Shown: in pieces, positions 1-7,750 of the stretch
Layout of the letters: every line of letters begins with the position of its first letter
How positions within the stretch are numbered: the stretch's first letter is position 1
Source: Bradyrhizobium sp. CCBAU 051011
GTDB lineage: Bacteria; Pseudomonadota; Alphaproteobacteria; Rhizobiales; Xanthobacteraceae
Direction: 5' to 3'
DNA: 64,000 nt
Assembly: GCF_009930815.1 (NCBI RefSeq)
Contig: NZ_CP022222.1
Span: 1,158,501-1,222,500, forward strand
Program-made: the position numbers and the translations under genes
The notes under the pieces: generated by a model
Databases searched by the model: none
What the model was told of the DNA's origin: nothing
Seen by the model: only the letters and a program-made list of their open reading frames with translations

Positions 1-307
1 GGATCATTGCCCCGATCTGGTAGCGCGTCGCCCACAACGCAGCACCATCGGCAGTGAGGGTCGATTTGCGCGACTGGTAGAGCTGCAAATCGATCGCCCG
101 GACAACGCCGGCAAGGGCGAGAAGCGCGACACAGGCCCAGATGAGATCGCTTCCGGTCTTCAGCGCGGTCATGGCCGCGGTGATCGTCGCGAAGACGATG
201 CCCACATGCACCGTGCCCGGAGTTTCGAAGAGCGAATCGATCAACGCCGCGCGGATGGACGGCGGTGTCTCCTGCTCGGGTAATTCTCGCTGATCGGCAA
301 GCTGCAT
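1..307 (-). CDS. Partial membrane protein, possibly the N-terminus of a GGDEF/EAL protein
   Basis: An open frame starts at an ATG at 307 and runs off the left edge of the window, giving about 102 residues without a stop. The protein opens with an acidic, proline-rich stretch (MQLADQRELPEQE), followed by two hydrophobic segments at about residues 34-48 and 54-68 (VGIVFATITAAMTAL and ACVALLALAGVV). This two-helix N-terminus resembles the membrane anchor of bradyrhizobial GGDEF/EAL cyclic-di-GMP proteins, which is recognition from memory and not proof. It lies downstream of tolB in the same direction, where pal is usual, but a strong terminator separates it from the tol operon. The catalytic part is outside the window. 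Confidence 0.5.
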   Translation of the reverse strand, partial: MQLADQRELPEQETPPSIRAALIDSLFETPGTVHVGIVFATITAAMTALKTGSDLIWACVALLALAGVVRAIDLQLYQSRKSTLTADGAALWATRYQIGAMI

Positions 308-406
308 TTCGGGCGCACGTCCTTTGGGATTAGACGTTGTACCTATCGCAGGTGAAGTCTTTCTGAGGGAACATCGTTAGCGAGACATTGCTATCGATTG
401 GTAAAC

Positions 407-435
407 GAAAAAATTTGCCCGCAAAATCAGCGGGC
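407..435 (-). terminator. Rho-independent terminator of the tol operon
   Basis: Read on the minus strand, a perfect 6-bp stem (GCCCGC/GCGGGC) with a 7-nt loop is followed by AAATTTTTT. It lies about 50 nt past the tolB stop codon, so it should end the tolQRAB transcript before the next gene. Confidence 0.8.
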
Positions 436-485
436 TAGGCAATGTTTGCCGATTAACGATTGTGCTCCCGCGCGAGCGGGTTCCA

Positions 486-1841
486 TCAGGACAATAGCGG
501 CGACCATGCGGGGTCGGAGGCGAAACCGGGCGTTGGCACCCGCAATTCGTTACGACCTGAGATGTCGACCGTGTACAGCGACGGCCCGCCGCTGCCGCCG
601 GGATCGCGGAAGAACATGACGACCCGCCCGTTCGGCGCAAACGTCGGCCCCTCATTGTGGAAGCCGGAGGTGAGGATGCGTTCGCCCGAACCGTCGGTCT
701 TCATGATGCCGATGGCGAATGCGCCGCCGCCCTGCTTGGTGAAGGCGATGTAGTCGCCGCGCGGCGACCAGACCGGCGTCGAGTAGCTGCCCTCACCGAA
801 CGAGATGCGCTGCGCGCCGCCGCCATTGGCCGGCATCACGTAGATCTGCGGCTTGCCGCCGCGATCGGATTCGAAACAGATCCGGCTGCCGTCGGGCGAA
901 TAGGACGGCGAGGTGTCGATCGCCGGCGTATCGGTCAGCCGTGTCGTCGATTTCGAGCGCAGGTCCATTACGAACAGGTTCGAGTTGCCGCCCTGCTGCA
1001 GGCTCATGATGATGCGCTGACCATCCGGCGAGAACCGCGGCGAGAACGACATGCCGGGGAAGTTGCCGACGATCTCGCGCTGCCCGGTCTCGACGTTGAA
1101 CAGATAGACGCGCGGATCGCCCTGGCCGAACTCCATGTAGGTGATCTCTTGCGTCGACGGCGAGAAGCGCGGCGTCAGCACCAGGTCGGAGCCCTTGGTG
1201 AGATAGCGAACGTTGGCGCCGTCCTGATCCATCAGTGCCAGCCGCTTGACGCGGCGCTCCTTCGATCCGGTCTCGTCGACGAACACGACGCGGCTGTCGA
1301 AATAGCCCTTTTCACCGGTCGCGCGCTCGTAGATCTGGTCCGAGATAATATGCGCGATCCGCCGCCAATATTCCGGCGAGGTGAAATATTGCTGGCCCGC
1401 GAGCTGCTGGTTGGTGTTGACGTCCCAGAGACGGAATTCAGCCTTGAGGCGGCCGTCGCCCTGCCGAGTCATACGGCCGGTCACCAGATAGGTTGCATTG
1501 ATCTGCTTCCAGCTCTGAAAGGTCGGCGGGTTGTCGGGATTGCTGATGCGCTCGATGAAGGCGGCCGGATCGATCGGCGCGAACAGCCCGCTGCGCTTGA
1601 GGTTGTTGGTGATGACCTGCGCCACGCCGACGCCGACCTCGGCATCGCCAGGCGTGCCCGCGACGAAATTCGGGATCGCGATCGGCTGCGGGGTGAACTC
1701 GCCCTCGGGAATTACGATCCGCTTCGGCGCTTGCGCAAAGGCATTACCGCCGGCGACCGCGCCAAGTGCCGCCATTCCGGCAATGATCTGACGGCGGCTC
1801 GGGCGATACAGCATGTTCGGCAATCCATCTTTGTCAGTCAT
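486..1841 (-). CDS. tolB: Tol-Pal system translocation protein TolB
   Basis: TolB is the periplasmic beta-propeller protein of the Tol-Pal complex, which constricts the outer membrane at division and contacts Pal and TolA. The 451-residue length fits the family. After the signal region comes the TolB N-terminal alpha/beta domain (about residues 40-170), then WD40-like TolB repeats with the typical pattern [15 protein letters not shown] and [11 protein letters not shown] (residues 200-440). The signal peptide carries SRRQIIAG before a hydrophobic stretch ending AFAQA, resembling a twin-arginine signal. An internal ATG at 1811 would put this signal right at the N-terminus. It is the last gene of tolQRAB; pal does not follow it within the window. 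Confidence 0.96.
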   Translation of the reverse strand: MTDKDGLPNMLYRPSRRQIIAGMAALGAVAGGNAFAQAPKRIVIPEGEFTPQPIAIPNFVAGTPGDAEVGVGVAQVITNNLKRSGLFAPIDPAAFIERISNPDNPPTFQSWKQINATYLVTGRMTRQGDGRLKAEFRLWDVNTNQQLAGQQYFTSPEYWRRIAHIISDQIYERATGEKGYFDSRVVFVDETGSKERRVKRLALMDQDGANVRYLTKGSDLVLTPRFSPSTQEITYMEFGQGDPRVYLFNVETGQREIVGNFPGMSFSPRFSPDGQRIIMSLQQGGNSNLFVMDLRSKSTTRLTDTPAIDTSPSYSPDGSRICFESDRGGKPQIYVMPANGGGAQRISFGEGSYSTPVWSPRGDYIAFTKQGGGAFAIGIMKTDGSGERILTSGFHNEGPTFAPNGRVVMFFRDPGGSGGPSLYTVDISGRNELRVPTPGFASDPAWSPLLS

Positions 1842-1901
1842 CGCTTCAAACTTTGCTCATATCTGTCATTGCCAACGGGTGTCCGCCACGTGACAAAACC
1901 G

Positions 1902-2837
1902 TTAGACTTTTTCCTTGAACACCGGCGAGAAATATTTCCACTCTTCGTAGAAGGCCGCCGGCAGCTTATATGGCTGGCATTCGATGATCGCGCGCAATGC
2001 GCTTTCCTGATAGACGCGAAGGAAGGGCGTCGCCGGCGTTCCCTCAGGAACCGGCGAGCCTTCGAGCGTGCCGTCGCGCTTCAGGCGAATGGCAAATGCC
2101 GCTTCAGGCCTCTGCGACTCGATCCCGCCATAGGGTTTCTTCCAGCATCGCTCGACCTGGCGCTGGAACATTGAACCCCAGGTCGCGGAATTGTCCGCGG
2201 CCGTGCCCTTGGCAAGGCCCAGCGCCGCGTTGGAATTCAGCGTGTCGCCGGTCGTGGCCTGGCGCGTCGGATCACGCTTGTCGAGCAGGGCCGCGATCTG
2301 GTTCTGATCGAAGTGCCGTTCCACGATCCGTTGCTTCGGCGGCTCCGGCGGCGGCTTGGCGGCCTGCACCGGCGGCTTCGGCGGCGGCTTCTTCTCTTCC
2401 TTCTTGATGGTGTCGCCGATCTGATCGACCTTCGGCGGATCGGGCTTTTTCTCGACCGGCTTCGGCTCTTCCTTCGGCTTCTCGACGACCTTCGGCGGGT
2501 CGGGTTTCTTCTCGACCGGCTTCTCCTCGACCTTCGGCTGAGGCGGCGGCGCGGTCTCGGTCACCACGGGCGCCTTCTCGGTGATCTTGCCGACGGCGTC
2601 ATCGACGGGCTTGGCTTCGGCGACCTTCTCGACCAGCGGCTTCGGGTTTTCCTTCTTGCCGGTCTTCATGCCGGCCATCACCTTGGCAAGCTCTTTGGAG
2701 TCAACCACATCGACCGCAACCGACTCTTCCGGCGGCATTTCGAGCGCCTTGGTCGAGAACGACAGCATCACCCACCCCAGCACGAACAAGTGCAAGGCAA
2801 CCGATGCCATCACCGTCTTGTCGACCTTGATCTTCAC
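1902..2837 (-). CDS. tolA: Cell envelope integrity protein TolA (TonB C-terminal type)
   Basis: TolA links the inner-membrane TolQR motor to TolB and Pal. The 311-residue protein has one N-terminal membrane helix (about residues 9-30, VMASVALHLFVLGWVMLSF). A long charged Pro/Lys/Glu-rich stalk follows (residues 60-175, with repeated KKPDPPK and VEKP blocks). The folded C-terminal domain (about 195-311) has paired cysteines. The start codon is GTG, preceded by a GGGAAAA stretch. It sits between tolR and tolB with short gaps, as in other Proteobacteria. The stalk is low-complexity, so comparison should rely on the two ends. Confidence 0.93.
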   Translation of the reverse strand: MKIKVDKTVMASVALHLFVLGWVMLSFSTKALEMPPEESVAVDVVDSKELAKVMAGMKTGKKENPKPLVEKVAEAKPVDDAVGKITEKAPVVTETAPPPQPKVEEKPVEKKPDPPKVVEKPKEEPKPVEKKPDPPKVDQIGDTIKKEEKKPPPKPPVQAAKPPPEPPKQRIVERHFDQNQIAALLDKRDPTRQATTGDTLNSNAALGLAKGTAADNSATWGSMFQRQVERCWKKPYGGIESQRPEAAFAIRLKRDGTLEGSPVPEGTPATPFLRVYQESALRAIIECQPYKLPAAFYEEWKYFSPVFKEKV

Positions 2838-2882
2838 TCGAGTTTTCCCGCTCCCCGTCAGCCATCCTACGCCATTACATGC

Positions 2883-3359
2883 TCAGGAGCCCTGCTCCGG
2901 CACGATGACGATATTCGCCTTGAACCCCGCCGTCCGAATATACCCCAATAATTTCATCATATCCGTGTAACAGACGTCCTTGTCGCCCCGCAGGTATACC
3001 ACGCGCTCGGCCTCCGATCTGGTCTCCTTGATCGCCGTGATCTTGGGCAGGAGCTCATTGGCCGGAATCAGCGTATCCCCGAGGTAGAGCTCGACGTTTG
3101 AATTGCAGGTACCGCCGGTGCGCTTGACCGACAATGTCAGCGGCGGCGCATTCGCCTGGATCTGCTTGCCGCCACCGGCAACCGGCAGGTCGATATCGAT
3201 GCTGGACGTCATCAACGGCGCCGCCACCATGAAGATGATGAGCAGCACCAGCATCACGTCAACCATCGGCGTGACGTTGATCTCCGCCATCACGGCGGCA
3301 CGACGCCGGCCGCGGCGTCCGCCGCCACCGCCTGCCGAACCTGCCATGTTCATCGCCAT
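2883..3359 (-). CDS. tolR: TolR, ExbD/TolR family proton-channel subunit
   Basis: TolR forms the inner-membrane proton-driven motor together with TolQ. The 158-residue protein has an arginine-rich cytoplasmic N-terminus with a glycine run, then one membrane helix (residues 34-52, VDVMLVLLIIFMVAAPL). The conserved aspartate of the ExbD/TolR helix is visible in the MVDVMLVL motif. The periplasmic domain follows and ends in LLGYIRTAGFKANIVI, typical of the family. It lies 37 nt downstream of tolQ and upstream of tolA. Identification is firm from length, topology and neighbours. Confidence 0.95.
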   Translation of the reverse strand: MAMNMAGSAGGGGGRRGRRRAAVMAEINVTPMVDVMLVLLIIFMVAAPLMTSSIDIDLPVAGGGKQIQANAPPLTLSVKRTGGTCNSNVELYLGDTLIPANELLPKITAIKETRSEAERVVYLRGDKDVCYTDMMKLLGYIRTAGFKANIVIVPEQGS

Positions 3360-3396
3360 GATCGTGATCTCACGCTGCGCTCGTCATGTGCCGTCC

Positions 3397-4110
3397 TCAC
3401 GCCCGCTCGTCGATCTGGCGGGACAGGATGGCGGAAAACTCGTCGGCAAAGCCTTCCAGCCGCTGCGCCTGCCGATTCACCTCGGACGTGAATTTATTGT
3501 AGAAAATGGTCGCGGGGATGGCGGCGATAAGACCGATAGCGGTCGCAAACAGCGCTTCCGCGATGCCGGGCGCGACCACTGCCAATGAAGTGTTTTTCGA
3601 AGCCGCGATCGACTGGAAGCTCGACATGATGCCCCAAACGGTTCCGAACAGGCCGACGAACGGACCCGCCGAACCGACCGTCGCCAGCACCAGCAGCCGC
3701 CGCTCCAGCCGTTCGACTTCGCGGGCGATGGAGACGTTCATCACCTTCTCGATCCGCATCTGCAGGCCGGCAAAGGAGCGCGTCTGGCTCTCGAACGAGC
3801 GCTTCCACTCACGCATCGCGGCGACGAAGCACGCCGCCATCGATTGCGTCGGCTTTGCCGACAGCGCGCGGTAAAGCTCCTCGATTGACTGCCCCGACCA
3901 GAACGCCTGTTCGAAGCGGTCCATCGCACGCTTGGTGCGCGAATAAAGGAAAATCTTGTCGATCGCGATCGCCCACACCCAGACCGAGCAGGCGAGAAGG
4001 CCCAGCATGACCGTTTTGACGACCCAGTGGGCCTGCATGAACAGCGAGATCAGCGACACATCGGCCGCGATCATCGGCAAAGCTGACGGCGCCACGTCGG
4101 CGGGATTCAT
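3397..4110 (-). CDS. tolQ: TolQ, MotA/TolQ/ExbB family proton-channel protein
   Basis: TolQ is the multispanning subunit of the TolQR proton channel. The chosen start (MNPADVAPS) gives 237 residues, the usual size, and has an AGAGAGGATA-like ribosome site (GAGAGGA) about 9 nt upstream; the frame stays open further but that extension has no hydrophobic or conserved content. Three membrane segments lie at about residues 25-45, 140-160 and 175-195. The third region shows GLFGTVWGIMSSFQ and GIAEALFATAIGLIAAIPA, the MotA/TolQ/ExbB signatures. It is the first gene of tolQRAB. Its usual upstream neighbour ybgC is about 29 kb away, at 33133. Confidence 0.96.
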   Translation of the reverse strand: MNPADVAPSALPMIAADVSLISLFMQAHWVVKTVMLGLLACSVWVWAIAIDKIFLYSRTKRAMDRFEQAFWSGQSIEELYRALSAKPTQSMAACFVAAMREWKRSFESQTRSFAGLQMRIEKVMNVSIAREVERLERRLLVLATVGSAGPFVGLFGTVWGIMSSFQSIAASKNTSLAVVAPGIAEALFATAIGLIAAIPATIFYNKFTSEVNRQAQRLEGFADEFSAILSRQIDERA

Positions 4111-4599
4111 AAGCGGTATCCTCTCAACGCAAGTGTCCCTAATTCCTCCGGGAGCAAATGGCTGCCGGTTCCACAGCCGCGCGTCGAGCGCGGCGATTTG
4201 CGCCAGCGCGAGAAGCCTCTCTTGTGTCGCATGGGGGGCCCGCCGAAAGCCGGGCTCTGCTTCCCCTGCCAACATGTCAAAACGAGGGCTGTCCGCGCGT
4301 CATTCCGTCCCTAACCAGACGCTAAGCTTGGTTAACTTTAGGTTACCAAAGGGAAATCCAACAGCCGGAAATCCAGCCAAGCCGGGCGGTTAGGAGCCGG
4401 GAACCGGGTTCCATGAGACGTTCCCGACCGATTGTGCTGGGCCGGTAGCCGCTGCCCTTTCGGGCGGCCCGAAGCGTAGCCTCCTCAGGGTGGCAAGTCG
4501 CCAGTTCTCTCTGCGTCATTGCGAGCCGACGGGTGGATACAGTTTCGCATTCTCGCGTCGCTGATCGCCCGAGGTTTGTATTTTCTTCGTCGCCCTCTC
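4111..4599. other. Intergenic region upstream of tolQ
   Basis: About 490 nt without a convincing gene. It must contain the tolQ promoter on the minus strand; GGTTAAC and GGTTACC half-sites near 4330-4345 are the only notable short repeats. From about 4540 the text (cgcccgaggtttgtatt, cttcgtcgccctctcc) reads like the left part of the dispersed repeat whose right part resumes after the IS110 element. Confidence 0.5.
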
Positions 4600-4763
4600 C
4601 AATCAGAGCAACTGTGCTGGAAGTAGCCCGGTGATCGGCCGGCCTCAAGGCTGGCGCTGGCGCGCCCCCGCCTACGGCGGCTGCGGCCTTGACCCCGCCC
4701 GTTCACCGGTCTGTCGGCTTTGCAAGCGCTCGGTCGCGGAACCGATCGCGGTGGGCGCGCTCG

Positions 4764-5726
4764 TCAGCTCAACGCGTAACGGCTGGGATCCCATTTCTGC
4801 CGTCGTGCGATCATGGTGTTGAGGATGATGATCAGCTTGCGCATGCCGGCGATGATGGCAATCTTCGGCTCTTTTCCTTTGGCAATCAGGCGCTGATAGT
4901 AGGCCTTCAGCACGGGATTGTTCAGCGTGGCTGCGCCAACACAGGGCATGTAGATGGCGTTACGGACCCAGCGGCGGCCTCCCTTGATGTGGCGCTCGCC
5001 GCGGCGCTTTCCGCTGTCGTCGTCATAGGGGGCGACCCCGATCAAGGCCGCGGCGATCTTGTTGCTCACCTGACCAAGCTCCGGCATTCCTGCAAGGAGG
5101 TTTGCCGAACTCGTCTCGGCGAACCCCGGCACACTCTCGATGATCTCGGCGCGTTCCGCAAAATCCGGCATGGACTTGATTTTGGCGCAGATGGCGGCCT
5201 CGAGCTTGGCAATCTCGCAGGCCAGGTTCTTCAAGATGCGGGCATGCGCCTTCTGCACCAATCCCGGCGCGGCATGCTCGCTTTGGCTGACCAAGCGCAT
5301 CCTAAAATCAATCAGGCTTAAGCGCGCCTTTACGAGTGCCTGCAGCTCCTCTTGTGCCGCATCGTGTTTCTGGCCCGGCGCATCGCTGAATGTCTCGGCG
5401 AACCAGGCAATCATCTCGGCATCGATCGTATCGTTCTTGGCCAGCCGTCCGGCTGATAGCGCGAAGCTGCGGACCCGTTTGGGGTCGACGATCCGAACTT
5501 CGATGCCGGCGTCGCGCAGCACCTTGGCCCAGGCACGCTCATAGCCGCCACTCGCCTCCATCACCGCCTTGTTCGCCTGGTGCTTGCGAAGCCAGGCGAC
5601 CAGCTTACGGTGCCCCTGGGTCGTGCTCGGGAGGGTTTGCCGTAATCCCAACGCACGAATGCACGCATCCACCTTGTCCTTGGCGACATCGATACCCACG
5701 ACAACATGAGCATTTTGTGCCATCAT
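4764..5726 (-). CDS. IS110 family transposase
   Basis: A DEDD-type transposase of about 320 residues. The N-terminal RuvC-like DEDD domain opens with VVVGIDVAKDKVDACI and continues with VMEASGGYE and RVRSFALSAGRLAKNDTIDAEMIA in separated blocks, holding the acidic residues. The C-terminal transposase_20 domain has ESVPGFAETSS and the serine region GVAPYDDDSGKRRGERHIKGG. The chosen start (MMAQNAH) follows GGAAGGGAG with good spacing; the open frame continues 14 codons further without support. The gene appears intact, so the element may still move. The second IS110 transposase at 37468 differs in sequence and is another element. Confidence 0.93.
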   Translation of the reverse strand: MMAQNAHVVVGIDVAKDKVDACIRALGLRQTLPSTTQGHRKLVAWLRKHQANKAVMEASGGYERAWAKVLRDAGIEVRIVDPKRVRSFALSAGRLAKNDTIDAEMIAWFAETFSDAPGQKHDAAQEELQALVKARLSLIDFRMRLVSQSEHAAPGLVQKAHARILKNLACEIAKLEAAICAKIKSMPDFAERAEIIESVPGFAETSSANLLAGMPELGQVSNKIAAALIGVAPYDDDSGKRRGERHIKGGRRWVRNAIYMPCVGAATLNNPVLKAYYQRLIAKGKEPKIAIIAGMRKLIIILNTMIARRQKWDPSRYALS

Positions 5727-5912
5727 CCACTCCCTTCCTTGCTCGGTTCGGGCTCGAAGCCCTTGCAACTGTTCGGGTTGAGGAAGACACCGGAGCTGTC
5801 CCTCGCTCTGACACAGGCTCGGTCGCCTTTGGGCGCAACGGGCTCAGTTCCAGCAACGGGCGGTTGGTGCGCAACCGCCCGTTCGCACATTCTGACAGAT
5901 TTCCTGGACACA
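5727..5912 (-). ncRNA. Candidate IS110 bridge-RNA region with a perfect 12-bp hairpin
   Basis: The non-coding DNA between the transposase start and the inferred element end contains AACGGGCGGTTG and its exact complement CAACCGCCCGTT (5855-5866 and 5872-5883) around a 5-nt loop. IS110-group elements are known to encode a structured guide (bridge) RNA at this side of the transposase. That this stretch is transcribed and has target- and donor-binding loops is inference. Confidence 0.4.
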
Positions 5913-6350
5913 AGGGCGCAGGGAAGACCGGGTGCGCGCTGCACCCGCGGTCTCGTGTGCCGTTGCGCATAAGGAAAACGCACACGAGCATACAGGTACA
6001 GCGGAAACACTCCGGCCTTCCCTGCGCAATGGCTTTACGGCTTACTTCGTGCTCTCCCCGGAGAACGGCTCTTTTGCCTCCGTCATCCCTGAGAAGCTTC
6101 GCTTCTTAAGAACTTAACGCCAGCACCGCGGCGTCCGAACCACACGACTTCGCCGTACGCCTCACGTCACGTACGTCGTCGTGACATCAGCGTCCATCGC
6201 ATCTCACCGCACGTTCGTGACGATCGCGAAGCGCCCCTCATCTTGCCGTGAGACGGGCGGAGTTATGCGACTGATTTGCCCAACCTGTTAAGCGGAATAT
6301 TTTTGATTCCCGGGCTTGACACGATTTCGGAAAATCAGAATTGATTTGCC
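5913..6350. repeat. Right part of a dispersed structured repeat interrupted by the IS110 element
   Basis: No gene is supported here. The DNA contains nested inverted repeats: GCGCAGGGAAGACCGG (5916-5931) pairs with CCGGCCTTCCCTGCGC (6012-6027). Inside it lie GGGTGC/GCACCC (5930-5946) and CTCGTGTG/CACACGAG (5952-5959, 5981-5988). TGATTTGCCC occurs twice (about 6271 and 6343). I recognise the text as a frequent non-coding bradyrhizobial repeat, from memory only. Confidence 0.55.
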
Positions 6351-6384
6351 CTACCCTGCGCTCACCCGGGCTACGCGGCCGTGC

Positions 6385-7152
6385 TCAGACGGAGACCTTT
6401 GGCTCCGGGCAATTGGTCAATCGCGCTGGCACCCCGACCGCGGTGCAGCCGGGCGGCACGTCATGCTCGACGACCGCACCGGCGCCGATCTTGGCGAAAT
6501 CGCCGATGCTGACATTGCCGATAATGGTCGAGCCGCCGCCGAGATAAACGCCCCTGCCGATCTTTGGCGCGCGGTCCGGCTCCGAAGTCTTGCGGCCGAT
6601 GGTGACGTTCTGCAGGATCGTCACCTCGTCGCCGATCACGGCAAAGGCGCCGATGATGATGCCGGTGGCGTGGTCGAGAAACACCGACGTGCCGATCACG
6701 GCCGAGGGGTGAATGCTGACCTGAAGCTGATCGGACGACAGGCTTTGCAGCAAGAGTGCGAGATCGTTACGGCCTTGACGCCAGAGCCAGCCGGAGACGC
6801 GAAAGGCCTGCAGCGCGACATACCCCTTGAAGTTCAACAGCGGCGGCAGCAGCGTCGTCTTCGCGGGATCATGAACGGCGATGCACTGCAGATCGCGGCT
6901 CGCCGCGTCGATCAGGTCGGGCGAAGCCGCAAAGGCGTCACGTGCAAGCTGGGCAACGTGCTTCCGATCGGCCGGGCTCTTGCCGAGCCGATCACCGAGC
7001 TGGTGTGACAATGCACTGCCGAAATCGGGCTGATCGAGGATGGCGGATGACAGCGCCGCGCCGAATACCGGGTCGCGTGCCACCGCGCTCGTCGCTTCAC
7101 GCCGGACGGACTCCCAGAGTTGATCAACCGGTGCAGTTCCGTCTGGAATCAT
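6385..7152 (-). CDS. cysE: Serine O-acetyltransferase
   Basis: The enzyme acetylates L-serine with acetyl-CoA, the first committed step of cysteine synthesis in the cytoplasm. The 255-residue protein has the all-helical SATase N-terminal domain (about residues 10-130). The left-handed beta-helix of hexapeptide repeats follows (150-245): IHPSAVIGTSVFLDHATGIIIG, GDEVTILQNVTIG and GVYLGGGSTIIGNVSIGDFAKIGAGAVV in successive coils. The catalytic His/Asp pair lies in FLDHATG. It ends CTAVGVPAR, typical for the family. It stands alone, bordered by repeats on both sides, with no cysteine gene beside it. Confidence 0.94.
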   Translation of the reverse strand: MIPDGTAPVDQLWESVRREATSAVARDPVFGAALSSAILDQPDFGSALSHQLGDRLGKSPADRKHVAQLARDAFAASPDLIDAASRDLQCIAVHDPAKTTLLPPLLNFKGYVALQAFRVSGWLWRQGRNDLALLLQSLSSDQLQVSIHPSAVIGTSVFLDHATGIIIGAFAVIGDEVTILQNVTIGRKTSEPDRAPKIGRGVYLGGGSTIIGNVSIGDFAKIGAGAVVEHDVPPGCTAVGVPARLTNCPEPKVSV

Positions 7153-7235
7153 GGCCGCCTCGGAAGTAGTGCTGCCCGCGCAATATAGGCCATCAGCGAG
7201 AAAGCGCCAGCAGCGCGTTCATGCCGGCCTTGTGA

Positions 7236-7330
7236 GAGGCATCCACGTCCTTCGTTACGCGTCTGCAAGAAAGACGTGGATGCCGAGACGTCTCGCGCGA
7301 AGACGCGCTTCGCGCTCTTGCCCGGCCATG
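7236..7330. repeat. Interspersed palindromic repeat (CATCCACGTC/GACGTGGATG type)
   Basis: The intergenic DNA contains CATCCACGTC (about 7240) and its complement GACGTGGATG (about 7273), followed by GCGCGAAGACGCGCTTCGCGC and CCCGGCCATGAC. The same words recur between ruvC and ruvA (39332-39414), which marks a dispersed family. Confidence 0.6.
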
Positions 7331-7349
7331 ACGAACCTAGTGCATGAGA

Positions 7350-7724
7350 TCAGTCGAAACGTGCGTTGATCGTTTTCCCGTCCGGCCCGGTAAGCTGAAC
7401 AGCCCCCTTGACGGTCTGTGGAACGGCTACACCGGCTTTTCCGGCAAGCGCGCCCGACTCGCTCAGGCGCAGTTCGATCCTCTCCACCTTGCCGCCAATC
7501 TGAAAAATGGCAACGCCCTTGAATCCGGCGGCACTCATCGGCTTTTCGTCGGCGTCGCTGACGAAGATCTCCACACTGTCGCCATTGGTTATGAGTTCGG
7601 CGTGGTAAGGCTTTGCTTCCGCCATCCGCCCGCCATGCGGCCCTTTCGCTGAGTGAGCGCCGGCCGGCGAGGCCACTAGTGCCATCAGAAGCGCAAGACG
7701 AAGGACAATGGCTTTGTGTCTCAT
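7350..7724 (-). CDS. Small exported protein of the metal-efflux operon
   Basis: A 124-residue protein with a signal peptide (MRHKAIVLRLALLMALVASPAGA) and a mature part starting HSAKGPHGG. The body shows HAELITNGDSVEIFVSDADEKP and resembles the N-terminal domain of the adjacent efflux adaptor (FELVAVARGDSIDIYV), so the two probably share an Ig-like periplasmic fold. It is the last gene of the minus-strand operon, 26 nt after the RND pump gene, which suggests a role in periplasmic metal handling. I do not recognise a named family; the function is inferred from context. Confidence 0.75.
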   Translation of the reverse strand: MRHKAIVLRLALLMALVASPAGAHSAKGPHGGRMAEAKPYHAELITNGDSVEIFVSDADEKPMSAAGFKGVAIFQIGGKVERIELRLSESGALAGKAGVAVPQTVKGAVQLTGPDGKTINARFD

Positions 7725-7750
7725 GTGAATTCTTCCTTTTCAGCTTTGCG

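Larger units (their letters stand above)
4600..5912 (-). mobile_element. IS110-family insertion sequence
   Basis: A complete-looking IS110-type element of about 1.3 kb. Ends are estimates: the flanking text at 4540-4599 and 5913-6350 reads as two halves of one dispersed repeat, which places the junctions near 4600 and 5912. IS110 elements have no simple terminal inverted repeats and none is seen. The element carries one transposase gene, about 165 nt of non-coding DNA after it and about 186 nt before it. The upstream part has a perfect 12-bp hairpin, the location where IS110-group elements encode their bridge RNA. Confidence 0.7.

Noticed and set aside
657..2174. A 505-codon plus-strand frame opposite tolB and tolA
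   Set aside because: It is the antisense shadow of tolB/tolA in GC-rich DNA, composed of Arg/Asp/Ala repeats with no recognisable domain.
4705..4735. TGTCGG-N17-CGCG on the plus strand, close to the ECF-type motif
   Set aside because: The second box is CGCG, not CGTC, and the only gene downstream is on the opposite strand.
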